Origin: Triops longicaudatus
Lineage: Eukaryota > Arthropoda > Branchiopoda > Notostraca > Triopsidae
Assembly: GCA_022885665.1 (NCBI GenBank)
Contig: JAGQDJ010000223.1
Span: forward strand, 1 to 64,000
Direction of reading: 5' to 3'
Length of the DNA: 64,000 bases
The notes under the pieces are model-generated. The model had not been told where the DNA came from, did no database searches, and was given only the letters and a program-made list of their open reading frames with translations. This document shows positions 37,519-50,827 of the stretch, in pieces. Made by a program: the position numbers and the translations under genes. Position 1 is the first letter of the stretch. Each line of letters starts with the position of its first letter.

Positions 37519-39416
37519 ATGGCAGTGAATTTATTCGGTACACCGTCGTCTCGGTCTCATAACAAAAACCTAGTAGAATTCCGGGCAGGCAAGATGCATC
37601 TGAGGGGCAAAATGGTTCACCCGGATAAAAGAAAGGGTTTGGTGTATATTCATCAATCCAGCGACTCGCTTATGCATTTCTGCTGGAAAGATCGCACGAC
37701 GGGTGCTGTTGAAGATGTGCGTATGAGTTATACATAATGACCATGAGTTGCCATAATCATTTCAGTAACGTTTTCTGTTGTTCAGGACTTGATTATTTTC
37801 CCTGATGATTGTGAGTACATCCGAGTTCCACAATGCACTACAGGACGGGTTTTCCTGCTAAAGTTTAAATCGTCTAGCCGTAAATACTTTTTCTGGATGC
37901 AGGTGAAGCCTTTTAGCATTGTTTCAATAGCTTGACGCTAAAACATTTCTTATTGCAGGAACCTAAGACGGACAAGGATGAAGAATATTGCCGCAAAGTT
38001 AACGATTTCTTAAATAATCCCCCGACACCTGGTTCACACAGCGGCAGAACTCCTGGCACTCCAGGCGATCGCGATTTGCAAAGCTTGTTGAACAATATGT
38101 CATCCAACCAGTTAATGCAGTTGTTTGGTGGCGTAGGAGGCATGTCTGGGCTATCATCTTTGCTGGTACCGTCCGAAGCGTCTGGGTCAGGTTCAGGGTA
38201 AGCCAAAATCATTTACTGAAATAGTTCCATTAATTGCCATTGTCTCATGATTAACACAATTTACCATGAAGTTTACACACTGTTACCATGCAACAATGAA
38301 AAGTAAATTAATACATTAAAAATACAATACAAAATAACTGTCAGTAGGCACGAGCCTTTCTGGGCAATGACAGCCTTTCTGGGCAAAGTAGGCTCCCTCA
38401 TATCTGTACCCGGTTTTACCAGTTAAGATGCACGTGCTCACGTTAAAAATAACTGATGCTATATTAATGGAAAATGGCATGAAATTTCAGTACAACAAGA
38501 GCGTAAAGGATAAAAGTCAGAATTACTTATTTATACCTTAATACAACTTAATACATTGAAACGTACGTAAATTTAAAGCGTATTACTATTCTTAATAAAA
38601 TTAATAAGTTAATAAAATAAATAAATAAAATTAGAACGTCTTCTGTGTATGATAATCGCAATGCTGTAAAAATTGTCATCCAATTTTTCGTTTGTCTGGA
38701 GTTAAGTTCATTACCGTTCCTGACGGATAAGAGAAAGTCAACTGTCATTAGAAATAAAGCTTAAGAGTTAAGCATTAATACAATAGATTAATCACATCTG
38801 CAAAATCTTCAGGCTTGGCTCTCGTCCGTCAGCTTCACTTTCTGGCACAACTGCTGCATCTACTACGTCTAGCTCAGCCTCGAACACTACAAGCACTACC
38901 ACTGCTCCAGCACAAACAGCCGCTGCTGCCACGACTGAGGGAGCCTCAGCTAACACTTTGAGCAACTTGCAGAATATTTTGTCAGAAATTCAAGTTCCCG
39001 AAGCTGCAGCCGCGAGACCAAAAGGTAGAACTAGAAGATGTGTTCTTATTTGATCTAATGATGACATTTCAGTGGATTTGGCTGATGGTTTGACTGCGGA
39101 AGCTTTGCAGCCTATTTTGACCAATCCACAGTTTATGCAGCAGCTTTCTGAATACTTATCCGCTGCAGATAAAGCCACGTTTACCGTTGCACCTGATCAA
39201 GCGCTAAAAGATACAGTTCAGTCTCCTCAGTTTCAAGAGGCTTTGCGCACCTTCAGCGCGGCTTTACAGTCAGGCCAGCTCGGGCCACTCGTAAGCCAGT
39301 TTAACTTGGGACCGGCAGCCGTGGATGCCGCCAACAATGGAGATTTGGAAGCGTTTGTCAAGGCTATGCAAGACAAGAAGGACAGCGGTGACGATGACGA
39401 AATGGCTTTAGATTAA
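37519..39416 (+). CDS. ADRM1: Proteasomal ubiquitin receptor ADRM1 (Rpn13)
   Basis: Five exons: 37519-37716, 37786-37902, 37959-38197, 38813-39024 and 39073-39416; 369 residues against 407 in human. The N-terminal Pru domain is highly conserved: LVEFRAGKMHLRGK, HPDKRKGLVYIHQ, LMHFCWKDRTTG, DLIIFPDDCEYIRVPQC and FFWMQEPKTDKDEEYC. It docks on Rpn2 and binds ubiquitin. A low-complexity Ser/Thr/Ala linker follows. The C-terminal DEUBAD domain (LTAEALQPILTNPQF, SPQFQEALRTFSAALQSGQL, LGPAAVDAANNGDLEAFVKA) recruits and activates UCHL5/UCH37, and the protein ends in an acidic tail (DDDEMALD). Roles are from family knowledge. Intron 3 (615 bp) is AT-rich with nothing evident inside. Confidence 0.97.
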
Positions 39417-40430
39417 GAATCGGAAAAATTCCCCAGAGTTCCGCCTCCAGCGATTTTCTAGTGACTTTTGGGCTAGTTTATTGGGTAAGGCGAAACTGTT
39501 TCTACGCTCGCTGAAAACGTCTCTATGTAGTATATCTGCTTACTTCTGTGTACTACAGCAGACGTGTTGAAGAAAGAATAAAAATCCATCAGATTCCCGG
39601 AAAATTAAGTAAAAGGGTCGTTTTCAGTTAATGTTTCACCACGTATAATGTCAGGAAGTTGAAGAGGTGCCATGCGTGAACCTCTGCAAAAATAGTTCCA
39701 CGCTAGGGAAGGTAACAAAAACATCGCAGGGAAATCGGAAACACAGAAAATGACGAGAGAACGCATAGCCAGTATATCCGATTATAAATTTCAGCTCAAC
39801 AAAGTTAAAAAAGGGCGTGAAAACGTCGCAAACCTTGGCACAGCATGCTTCTTTTCGTCAAAAGTGGCGCCGAAATCTTATACTCGAAAAGCCAGTAAAG
39901 AAATGTTTAACTGAAAGAAGAAGGCTAACATTAGAGAAAAATAAATAGCGATAACCTTCATTGGCTTTCCAGGGCCAATAGCTCTAGCATTCTAATATGT
40001 AATACAGGGAAGAGGGTTCGGCCTTTTTTCTCTCTACAAGGAATAATCAATTTGACCGGGGGATGGTTAAATATAAAAAAAAAACAACACAACGGATAAT
40101 ACGGACAGGAAATAAACCAGTTTTGCATTGTAAGGAGCAAATCACAGCCTTTCAATTCAATCCATGCCTTGACAATTGGTATCCAAGATGCCACGAGTGA
40201 TTGCGTCGCACTTTCTTCCTACTTCAAAAAAGAACTAGCATCTCAGTTGAAAAACAATAGAAAAGCTACTAATTTTGCTTTTTTGCCTATTTTTGGTCCA
40301 TAATTGGCTATGAGTCCCACAGAGCAGAAAACATACATATCATAGTTCACACCGCGCTGCTGCCACAGTTATTGGGGGTGTTTTGAAACCGTTCTGATGC
40401 AAAAGATCTAACGTACACTGCCAAGAATCC
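39417..40430. other. Spacer between converging ADRM1 and PI4KB
   Basis: About 1 kb with no recognisable gene. It should contain the ADRM1 3' UTR (poly(A) signal at 39577) and, from the other side, the PI4KB 3' UTR. Confidence 0.5.
39577..39582 (+). promoter_or_regulatory. Likely ADRM1 poly(A) signal
   Basis: AATAAA 160 bp downstream of the ADRM1 stop, in the expected position for a short 3' UTR. Confidence 0.55.
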
Positions 40431-43400
40431 TTACAAGATACCATTCGTAAAATACTGGAATCCATCGTAAAGCCTTGTTGTTAAAGAGTTGAGACTGGCA
40501 TGAACCAATTGGTCGACGCGGACTTGCAATTCGTCTTCGGTAAGGCCCAAAAGGAAGCGATTTTTCAGGGCAGTTACGGTTGCAGCGCCGGATTTGAAAC
40601 ATGGCAAGGAGGAGCCCACTCGCATAATTTCAACCAGGGACATAATCTTCTCGTGATGTTTCCGGGCTGCGATCAATCCTTGCAGCATGAGAATCTTGTA
40701 ATACTCAAACATATCTGCACCCAAACCCCCCATCACATCCACGAACTCGGAAGTGAGTTTAAACGGCGAGTTTTCAAAACCCAAGTTCTTCGGCGATGTA
40801 GACAGCATGAAACCGAAGTCAATGTGAATGACGTGGCCTTTGTTGTCCAGCAAAATGTTGCCATTATGCCTAGAAATACAAATCAAGAGTTATAATACGA
40901 TCCAAACCATGAAAATATAATAAAGAAAAACAAATACAAACACAATAATTACAATAAAATAAATAACAAATATCTGATACAAACTATACCTGTCTTTAAC
41001 TTGGATCAAGTAGCAGACTAGACTGTAGGCTGCGCAACTTTGGACGAAGTTTCTTTGAGCGGTTAAAAAGGCCTCGGATGTGGGCGGACCGAACTCTTGG
41101 GCAAAATAGTCCGGCAAGGACATATTGGCATGTTTCTTGATTTGATGGAGCGAGACCGTGTTGAGTATAGGCTCAATCATCCCGGAATCGTTGGATAGCA
41201 CCAAGATACCGTAGGGACGTACCCAGAGAGGTACCCTTTCGGCTTCCCAGATACGGCCCAAGGTTGATATAAGTTGGTAAGCTAGGAGTTCTTGTCTCAA
41301 GTCGTCACCACACTTTACAATAGCTGCCAGCAGCTTCCAGGATGTCAAATGTCCATAAGGCGACGATGACCGGAGTCTCCGAACTTTGTCTTCCCAGGGT
41401 TCCTTCAAAACGGCCGCCGACGGATCCTCCGGGTCTCGCTGGAATGCAGCACGGGGTTGAGCCAACGACTCGGTCAAACGCCGCCGAATATCACCTGCTG
41501 CAATGAGGACGGGCTCGCGCTCTTTTGAGTCAACCGAGTCGAAACTCATTTGAGAAATGGTATCACGGTCTTGGAGTACTCGGCTTCTGAGATGAATGTA
41601 CTGCAAACACAATAACAAGGATGTCAAGTCAATACAAGTTCGCGAAAAGCTACTTCAACAAAGTAAGTACCTGTTGGGAAATCTCATCGTCTTCTTGTGA
41701 CCAAGCATCCGCACTTTCATCGTATACAGTAAAATTGACCATTTGCTGGCCCGACGTCACGATACTCGGCGTTGACACAGAGTTCGTTAGCTGAGTCTTT
41801 TCTACCATTTTAGGCTGTGGATGATGGCCCACGACCGAGTCCGAAACTTCTTCACTTTTTCTATTTACATTGCCCTCGGCGAGGTTTTCCTCGGAGCGGG
41901 TGTGCCGGAGAACGGTACCGGAGATTCTCTGCGGTACGTAACAAGTTTGCACGTCGTCGACTTCAAGCACTTCGACGTATACCAAATAGGGCGCCTTGTC
42001 CTTGGAATTTAACACCACCGCGGCCTCTGGAGGCACACGAAGCACAATGTGGCTCGCTTGGGAAGAGTGAATAGGTAGCCAGACACGAGCGGGTAAATTG
42101 AGATTAAGCGAGCGTAGTTCTGACATCAGCCGTGCGGTTTTCGCATCCTTGGAAGGCAGCGCGCCTAACCGTTTCCCGATCGCCATCAAAGCTTTGACCC
42201 ACTCAAGCTGGGGAGCTAATCTCGGGGCCTAAAGAGAACGACCAATTCACTGTTAGGCTCAAATACTTCCAAAGTGCTTCAATATCAAAAGACTACGTAC
42301 TCCGCAAGTGCAGTGCTTCCGTCTGAAAGTAGGATCTTCGAAACAAACACAGCCATTGTCGAATGCCCGACCAGTTGCGATATCTCCCAGACAGCTCTTT
42401 AAACTCCCTATTAAAACAATCAAAATCATTATCTACTAGTTCAGCGATAGACGAAGTAAAAATATATAATTTAAAACATTATTTATTTAAATAATATTTT
42501 CGTTAATGTAACATTTATATATTTTTTGCTTTCCATAAAGATTTTCCATCAATTGCACTGGTATATTATCTTTTTTTGTGTAGCATTTTTATTTAATGTT
42601 TTCATTTTCAAGTTGTCTTTTTCATATTTTATGTGGGTTCATGTCCTACGTGCTAGGTTCATTGTTTACTTATTTAGCATACTATTTACTTCTTAAATTG
42701 TATTTGCTTTGAGTTATGATGAATTTATCCAGAAATAACACGATTATACCTATGGAAGGTGTCTTTCTATGACCACGAAGAAGGACGGTTGCGTCTGATC
42801 GCGACCTTTGATGTGTTTTCTTGTTGCCTAGGCTTGGCATTGGGGGAGGGGGAGGAGGTTGTGCAAACGTTGGAGTTTTCGTCGCCTCAGAGTGGGGTTG
42901 TGGTGACTGCAAGGCCGGTAATCGCTTGTTCTTATCAGGCATAGAGACGGTAACATCTTTGGGCCTAATGTGCGATTACGAGATAAGCACGGTAATAAAG
43001 TGTAAATATTATTCGGTCTCGTGACCGACTTGCGAAAGGTCAACAGGCAAAATGGCCGACGTTCCTTCATTACAAAGTTGTACCTGAGTTCGTCGGACAA
43101 GATAAGATTATTGAGTTTCGTTCCATGAGACTTTTTCTTCGAGGGTAGACTGGCATCCGAGGAATAGGCATCTAATAACCATGCACACTGTAGCGCAAAG
43201 TCCACTGAGTGACGACACCTATTTTAGATTACAAAAATAGATCGGTCTCGGTCTCACTTTTCAGATAACAACCGTACCTATGGACGATGTACGGATGAAC
43301 GACTTCGGCAACGTCATGCATGTGTATATACATATTTACTAACTGCTGCAAATAGAACTCCACTTCCGAGTCGCAGAAGCTGAATATCCGGTTTCCTGTA

Positions 43401-44678
43401 CAGTGCGAAAAATTAGAATATACTTTATGCGGCTTTCGTTTACAAGACGTTAACGTGTTGCAAAACGCACCCAACCAAATAAAAAACTACTTTCTGAAAA
43501 GTACGTTAAAAGAATGCTATGTTTGCTAAGAAAAGAATAAGTAAAATACATAATCCGGAAAGATTTCTGCGAAGTTTTAATAAACGATACATCGATTACT
43601 TGAAATAAAAAATCTAAATAAATTTTTAAATGAAATGCGATTAATTACCAATATAAGTCTGGACGCCAGGCTCCTTAGAGCTAAAAAGATAGGATATGGC
43701 TAATGACATGTCGAAGAGTTTGCTCTCAAAGAGTCGAAGGAGCCACGATTCTTTGCTTGCCGAAGATGAGCTTCCTGCAGGGACAATCCCACGTTCTTCT
43801 AAGCATTCTCGAGTTTCCGGTTCTGTTTTATCCTTCTCCAGGGACATTTCGTCCATGTCCATTTCTGTGAAATGATCCTCTTCATCCAAATCGCTCTTCA
43901 TGTCCAAAAATTCTGCGCTACGCGTCAGCCGATGTCTTTCGGTTTCCGTCGACAGGCAAATGCCAGAATCGTCGGATCCTAGGCTGGTTTGGTCGTAGCA
44001 AGGTCGTGTCGCACTCTCGGCGGGAGGTGAAGGTAATGAAGAAACAGGTGTGTCTTCGCTTTTCCCCGACACCAAACCGAGACTAAAAAAAAGAAGAAAA
44101 TAATATAAAAAAAGACGAAAAAATTAAAAAACATCGCTCCGAGGGCGTTTTATGGGTTGCTCCGGACTTAATATCACTTTCACTTGCACCAGAATTCTCA
44201 CGGAATGGTACAATTTCGTGAGGCTTTAATGAGTTGTAGCGCGGGAAAACAGAAATTTTCCAGTTTACCTGCCGTGTGTCCCTGAAGGTTTCAGAGCGGG
44301 GCTTTCCCAAGCTAGAGACAAGGAAAGGGCAGGTTTAAGGGGCGGATGCCGTGCTTCCTGCGCTTCTCCTGCAGGGCTTGTTAGGACGTCTGCTTCCGGG
44401 ATACGTTGCAAGACCGAATCTAAACTCCGATTCCGCTGGTGTCGCTGGTATGTGGCTTGTTGCGGGTGATGCTGGTTGGTTATGGATGGAGGTAAAGGCG
44501 GCAAGACAATACCCATAGATCGGAAGTCCAAACTGAGATTACGCTGATGAGTCTTGAGGACAGTTCCGCAAGTCGACGTCGGAACGTGCTTCGGAGTTTT
44601 CACTGGTCGATGCACGACAGATAGGTCTTGCACGGACAATTGAATTATCCTTTCAACAGGAGGCGGGGCTAAGGCCAT
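40431..44678 (-). CDS. PI4KB: Phosphatidylinositol 4-kinase beta
   Basis: Nine exons: 44678-44269, 44082-43649, 43395-43278, 43218-43084, 42964-42750, 42407-42301, 42228-41671, 41600-40990 and 40869-40431; 1,008 residues, longer than human (about 816-828). The disordered N-terminus carries repeated HQRxxS motifs. The helical LKU region follows (LFESKLFDMSLAISYLF, SKEPGVQTYIGNRIF, ALQCAWLLDAYSS, HGTKLNNLILSDELR). Next come a proline-rich linker and a 36-residue Cys-rich exon. The kinase lobes have LPARVWLPI, VVLNSKDKAPYLVYVEVLE, GDDLRQELLAYQL, the catalytic loop KDRHNGNILLD and the DFG-type IHIDFGFMLS. The C-terminus ends GFQYFTNGIL. It makes PI4P on Golgi membranes. The ATP- and metal-binding motifs are intact. 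Confidence 0.96.
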
Positions 44679-46757
44679 GTTTTCTCCAGTGATTTAACAG
44701 GCCTGAAAAAATGAATAACACAAATAAATTAATAGCAAAATCAATGCATAAAATTTTACAATAAATTAATTAAAACTGTCAAAATAAATTTTGTGATATT
44801 ATATATGATAAAAATTTATGAATAAAAATGCAAGACAGAAGTTAAAAATAAAAATAACGCAGCGGTTCAAAAAAGCAACCATGCGTAATGAACGCATTGG
44901 AACATTCCTGGGTTTTGACATCCCTTGAAATTTACAATCTTGGGTGACAAAACTAGTCTCCAAACTAAATAAATCTGACAGAAATCAACTTGTCTTCTAA
45001 CAAACTAAAACCAGACTTAGTTTACATATCGCCCATCTTAGAATGAGCACGTAAACACGTTCCCCTTGTCAGACTTTTGACATACGTTCTTTATTTCGCA
45101 CACTAAATGCCAGCCTTTAGATTCCTATACGCAAAATTCCCAATGCTGACATAGTTTCCCGACTTCTTTCTTCCCTTCGGGGATCTTTTCATACTTTTTT
45201 TTACAAGCTGCATTCATATGCCTCAACATAACCTTTGCCAGCTTTAAAAAGCGTGCTTTTTTTAGTTTTATATTTTTTGCCACTCGTGCTCGCATTGCTT
45301 CAACGACCAGTGCAACACAAGACCGGGGAGCGAAGATTTTGCGGTATTGATCCACACTCAAGCCCTCCAAGGGACCCCGCTCAACCCAGTTCTAACCTCA
45401 ACTATTGCCTTCTGTAATGTCACTTGTAATTCAAGTAGCTAAAAATAAATAGGTCCAACCCTACCCCCCACTACTGGTATTAAGAGCTTGCGTAAACATG
45501 AACCGTTAGAAATAACCAAGTCTAAAGAGTCGGTCAGTCGCATACAAAGCCTTGGCGATTAACAATAGCAAGTCCAAAGGTACTGAACCTTAGAGTACAC
45601 ATGCCCGGTTTAGCTGTCCTCCATCTACGTAAGGAAGACACACGACCCGCCCAACGAGTTCTAATCCCATTGCTACACGATTCCAGAGGCTACATAAAAA
45701 CATTTTTTATGACAAACTATAATTTATACAGATTACTTAACTTATTTATTCAACCATTGGATTGTCAAAAGTCGGACATAGGAATTCTATTTCCTTGGCT
45801 TGACGGTAACCTACATTTAGACATTATTTATATTTGCTTGCGCCGTGCTATTTCACGCCGTCCAACTGTTAATGTTTTGTATTCTATTTTTGGTGGCTAA
45901 TTTCTAGGAATTTCACGAAACAGTTGCATTGTCGCGTATTCATAAGTTTTGAGGTTTGTAGGTCAGGAAATCGGCGTCCTTTGTTCGCAAACAATTGTAC
46001 TGGTCAACTAGGACTACAAGATTTCCACGCCAATCGCCATATTTTTAACGTAAAAAGAGTAAGTAGTTTTCCTCTATATCATTATAATCACATTTGCTTG
46101 TTCCTTTTAGAAAAATAACACTCGATTCCGAATAGGTTTAAAAACAAACACCTCGCTTGGTTACACATCAGACGCCGTTTGACGTGAATTCCATCTAAAT
46201 TGGAGACGCATATATTATTTTACTGTTATGAAAGCTGATACACAGATTATATAGTGAATGGTAGAAAACAAAAGTTCTAGGAATAAGACCTTTACAAATG
46301 TGGCAACACGCACGTAAATGAGAACTGGCGGTAACTTCGTGGACAGCGTCCTTGATAGGCTTCTCAATGCCACATATAATAGAACTCCAAATTCGTTAAC
46401 CTTAGTTATGGACACTTCCGATTATGACATCAGCTGCGTTGACAAACGTGCAAATAAGCTACCTCTACGCGATAGAGAATTAATTTCGAAACAACTAAAT
46501 TAGCATACTTACAACATACAGGAAGATTTACGAAATCATGATTAATTATGAATGTTTAACAAATTCTCCATTACGCTCCTTACACGCTTAAAGGCAACGA
46601 AGCCAACAAAATATGTTTTATCAACATACACATTTTCATACATGAACACCTTGCTATAAAGACACTCAAGAGGAAGTTTGTTCGTTATGGCCGAAGTTTC
46701 TATTTTTTAGTTTAAATGCTTGTGAACACTAGTCGATTGGTCAATTGTTCAAAGTAG

Positions 46758-46798
46758 CCAATATTTGTTATAAACGATATTTGATATAACAGGTTTTC
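46758..46798. mobile_element. Solo pogo-like transposon end
   Basis: The sequence ends in ATATAACAGGTTTTCACTG followed by TA. Its reverse complement, CAGTGAAAACCTGTTATAT, has the shape of a pogo/Tigger inverted repeat (CAGT, then GTTATA). No matching left end was found nearby, so this looks like a fragment. Confidence 0.35.
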
Positions 46799-49023
46799 AC
46801 TGTACTCATACTTTAATCCTTCATTCCACGTTTATTATTTAAGTTTCGGCAGACCTCCGGGTTTTAATCCTCAACTACGCCGTCAATATTGCACACAAAA
46901 CACTTCCATGACTAAATTGAAAGCAATACCGCGTTAAAAGTAATAAAAGTAAAACCTACATTCCATTCCACTGCTCGGCACTTCTTTATGTCTCGTTAAT
47001 CCCGACCTTTTCGTTCCTTAATCCTACGCAACTTTGCCAGATACCCGGCCATGTACACACATGATGTGTGTGGGCAACGAGTACGTTCCTCGTTCTCAGC
47101 TTTTATACTTCTAATCTTACAATTATCCCTCAAACGCATCGCGTTTTACCACAGCCTTTCATTCCGCTGTCCGAAATTCTCCTAAGGCCACCGCAACTTC
47201 CCTTCCTTGACTCACAAAACGAAAGGGATACGGTATGTACGTTTTGTTAGCGTCTTCCTGGTCCTATTTCCCCTCACATACTTTTCGATGAGTGACAAGT
47301 CATGTGGGGGTTGTTGCTTGAGTAAAAGTGATGACGGGGAGACGGGCGCGGTCCTCGCATTTGATAGCTTCCACCATATGCGTGCAGTGAAACAACGTAA
47401 AACTGCCATCTTGCTACCACACATGCAGCGTATCCCATATAAAGCCATGTGCCAACACTGACAGCTCCCTACACACATGTCCTCAAACCTTGTCTCCTTT
47501 TCTATAGGCCCAATCCCAGCAATCACATCTCAACGTAACATCCGAATACACTAAGATCGAGTCTTTCCTTACTATGTTAAACAGCTTTCCTCAGATCTGC
47601 CTTTCTTTGCCTGTTATATAGCTGATAAATGTGTAAATCCACGTCACGTATGTACCGAAGTACGTACGAACTACATTAAGAGGACGGATTACGTAAACGA
47701 ACATATGCACCACCTACACATGTAAATTTGTTCCTGTCTTTTTTCAAGCGACAAGCATAAAATTCCTTTCCCCAACACGACCACTGCACTCAATTCTCTT
47801 CAAGCGATTTCACAACAGCCACCTGTTCTTTTTCAAACGTTCCACTTTTTATTGAATTTGCAAGATAACGATTGAAACAGCACTACAACTCTGTATTGTT
47901 CCCAAAAAAATCGCATTCGTGGCAGATTTCTTGACCACTGGCCATATGAAAGCTGAAGGAAACTTGTATACAGCGAACATATTCTGATAATTCACTTTAC
48001 TCTTACGTAAAATTGTTCATCATATAAACAACATTCCTGGCACTTAGTGTGCCGTAAACAACCCAGTCCTAGTTTCCCATACTGGTAGTGTGTGGACCCA
48101 CCCAACATAGTTGAGATTGCTACTATTATGATTGGAAACCGAATGGCCCTAACCCACCAAGAATTTCCCAATAGGTGCAATGGCCTCTCCTCTTTTTATG
48201 TAAGACTAGGTTTTAAAAAATGTAATAAAACTGGCGTTATTTTTGAAAAACCTGACTACACCAAACATACAATTGAAACAGAAAAACAAAACAGATAATT
48301 GCAGCGTAATTAAAGTAGTTAATGCAGACTCATAGCCCTTTATTTCCAAAGCAATCCGAATTTTCACCTAAATCTTTCGTTTTCTACTTTCCGCGTACAC
48401 ACGGCGTTGGGAACTGGTTCGTGGTTTTGAGAAGAGAAAGCTGCAATTTTGGGGCTAGGAGAGACACCTCAAGCGCTTGGGTAAATTCACCCTAGGCACT
48501 CTTGACTACATCTGTCAAGCCATCTATATGCGGCTCAAGCGGACGCCCCAATCTAAAGGGATGGGATTCACACAATGTATAACTTAACCATGAGGAAAAA
48601 CTAGCTCTGTTCAGTTTCAATGGAAACTGCTGGCAACGTTGCATACGCTTTTCCAAAGGACACAAGCACCGATTGCGGAGGGAAGAGGAATGGCGATGGA
48701 TAAGCCTGAAACTGGGGGGTTACAAGAGAGAAAAGCAGCCTTCAGCAACGATGAGTTTTACATAGGCATTTCCATCACAGGGGATCACAAGATAAAAGAG
48801 AAATACGGTATGGGCATCACGTCCACTTTGGCTAGTGTTATGCTTTCACAAGACTGATTTTTAAAATCCCTTTCCGAAATAAATGAATAATTAAAGTAAT
48901 GAACAGTACTTTTCAGTTATAACTCCTTCGACTCTATGTTTCAACAGATCCTCCTGGAAGGTAAAGTCAACCCTAAAGCAGTGAGTAAACTTACCTTAAC
49001 CCGGCCTAGGTTGAACTAAACCT

Positions 49024-49115
49024 AACTTAACCAAACCAAGTTTTTGTGTGATCTGTGAGCACTCCTGTATCACACAGCTTAAAATGAGATAAATCAGCTT
49101 AGGTTTGGTTAAGTT
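49024..49115. repeat. Composite foldback (nested inverted repeat)
   Basis: Outer arms AACTTAACCAAACC (49024-49037) and GGTTTGGTTAAGTT (49102-49115) are perfect 14-bp complements. An inner pair GTGTGAT (49046-49052) and ATCACAC (49079-49085) nests inside. The transcript would form an interrupted hairpin. Similar AACCTAA/TTAACC words recur just upstream. Confidence 0.75.
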
Positions 49116-50741
49116 CATGTAGGTAATGAAAAATTAAATTTGAAAGAACCGGAGTTATAACAGAAAAATAGATAAGCTCCTTTCTGGTTATATCCTCCTG
49201 GATTTTCTTGTTTGAAACATGCTTTTATTCGACGAAAACTACACTCAAGTGATAAACTTTCACAAACTTAAACTGGACATAACGTAATCTTGTTAAACTA
49301 ACCTATTTTAACCTTGGGTTATCTAACTTTCATTAACTTTCGCATATCTTGTATATGCGTGTCTGGCTTACATGTATTAAATAGGTTATAATAAGTAAAA
49401 ATAGGTAGGGATTTGTTTTGTTGGAATAAAAGGGATTTGAGGGGAGAGGATATTACCGAAAAGTACCAGCACTTATATATAAATAACAGAACTAAGCAAA
49501 CAAGCGTCGAAGTAAACGAGAAAGCGAATACTAAACACGGATCTGATAATTTCTTTTCTGTTTACATTTTAAAGCTACTTTAATGATTACGCTAAGAGTA
49601 CGGGGAAACAGTTTACACAAGAAAAGAGGTTTACATTTTAAAATAAACACGGAAAATAATATTAAAATTAGTTAAATCTTACGTAAAACTGCACTAACTT
49701 TATGTTTAAAAAAATGCGTTAAAAATAGACGATTTAGTGTTTTTAGTGCCTGGTTTTAGTTGGGAGGTGGGTCCACAATCGGAGCTACATTCCATCTCTA
49801 GGCCTGTCCCACTTAGGGGTGCCCAAATGAAAATAAGCTGGCAAGTTTCAGGACATGGCTTGATTGCTTTTTGAAGTGATATTAACGATGCTAATACATC
49901 ACCTAAATTCTCGGATCATTACAATCGTTAATTCTTCACCACACAGGCCCCCTAACTTCCCACGGCCAGTGTTTTAAAAAATAAAAAAGAAACGGAAACG
50001 TCGTCAATTCAAACGTCATGAACCAAGCGACGGTATATCAATTTTATCCAGCGCTAAAGCGTCATTAACTGGCTTCCTTGACGTCATTAATCAGTCAACC
50101 CGGGTAAGACGATACAGCATAAAGCCACCCATCTTTTTGACCAAGTGCCATTTTTTGACCCGGCCTGTTTATTTTAAACTAAACCCTATTACTCAGCGCT
50201 CTTTCTCAAACTTACGTTCACAGTAATGCTTAAATATCCAGACGAAGGGTTTTGCTATCCGTACGGGCAGTGCTACTGTAGCATGCTGTTTAAATTAATG
50301 CACTATTCAACACTCTTGATTCACAATCTTCACAGACAAAAATCACACGCGGGTATTTGTCCACTTAGTAACCGGTTCCGTTTCCATTCTGTAACTGCAT
50401 CTTTGTGTTACAATTCCAGCACTTGATTAGAGTGAAGGCGCAATAGATAAATCACAACAATCACTAGAAAAAGCGGAACGTCTCTTGACTGTACTAGTGT
50501 AAACTTTATGAGTCTGAATATCAAACGCTTCTGGTGCAGCTAAAAACAAGAAGACGCCTTCACATGGCCCGGCATTCTACCACTCTCCCTGCCCAAGCAA
50601 CCTACCTACGGCAACGCCCCAGCGCCAGTGCAGCTGTTCTTGGCAACTCTTCTGCGCATGCTTGGCTTCGAAGAGAGAAACTGGAGGTAGTGGGAAGGTA
50701 AGTTCGCATTTTTCATCAAGCATTCCGGACTGAACTAATGC

Positions 50742-50827
50742 AGTCGCGCCTCGTATAACGAATCTAATCCGTTCCTGGATGGCGTTAGCTATAAAAAACT
50801 TTCGTTGTTAGAGACGCTATTTCCCAT
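50742..50827. mobile_element. Degenerate pogo-like foldback
   Basis: It begins CAGTCGCGCCTCGTATAA and runs into an imperfect inverted copy (TTCGTTGTTAGAGACGC at about 50811-50827), matching the left end at about 12 of 17 positions. The word TAATCCGTTCC occurs in and just after it. Probably an old non-autonomous element; the boundaries are approximate. Confidence 0.4.

Noticed and set aside
45125..45370. 81-codon basic minus-strand frame
   Set aside because: No ATG near its start, no recognisable family and no clear splice partner.
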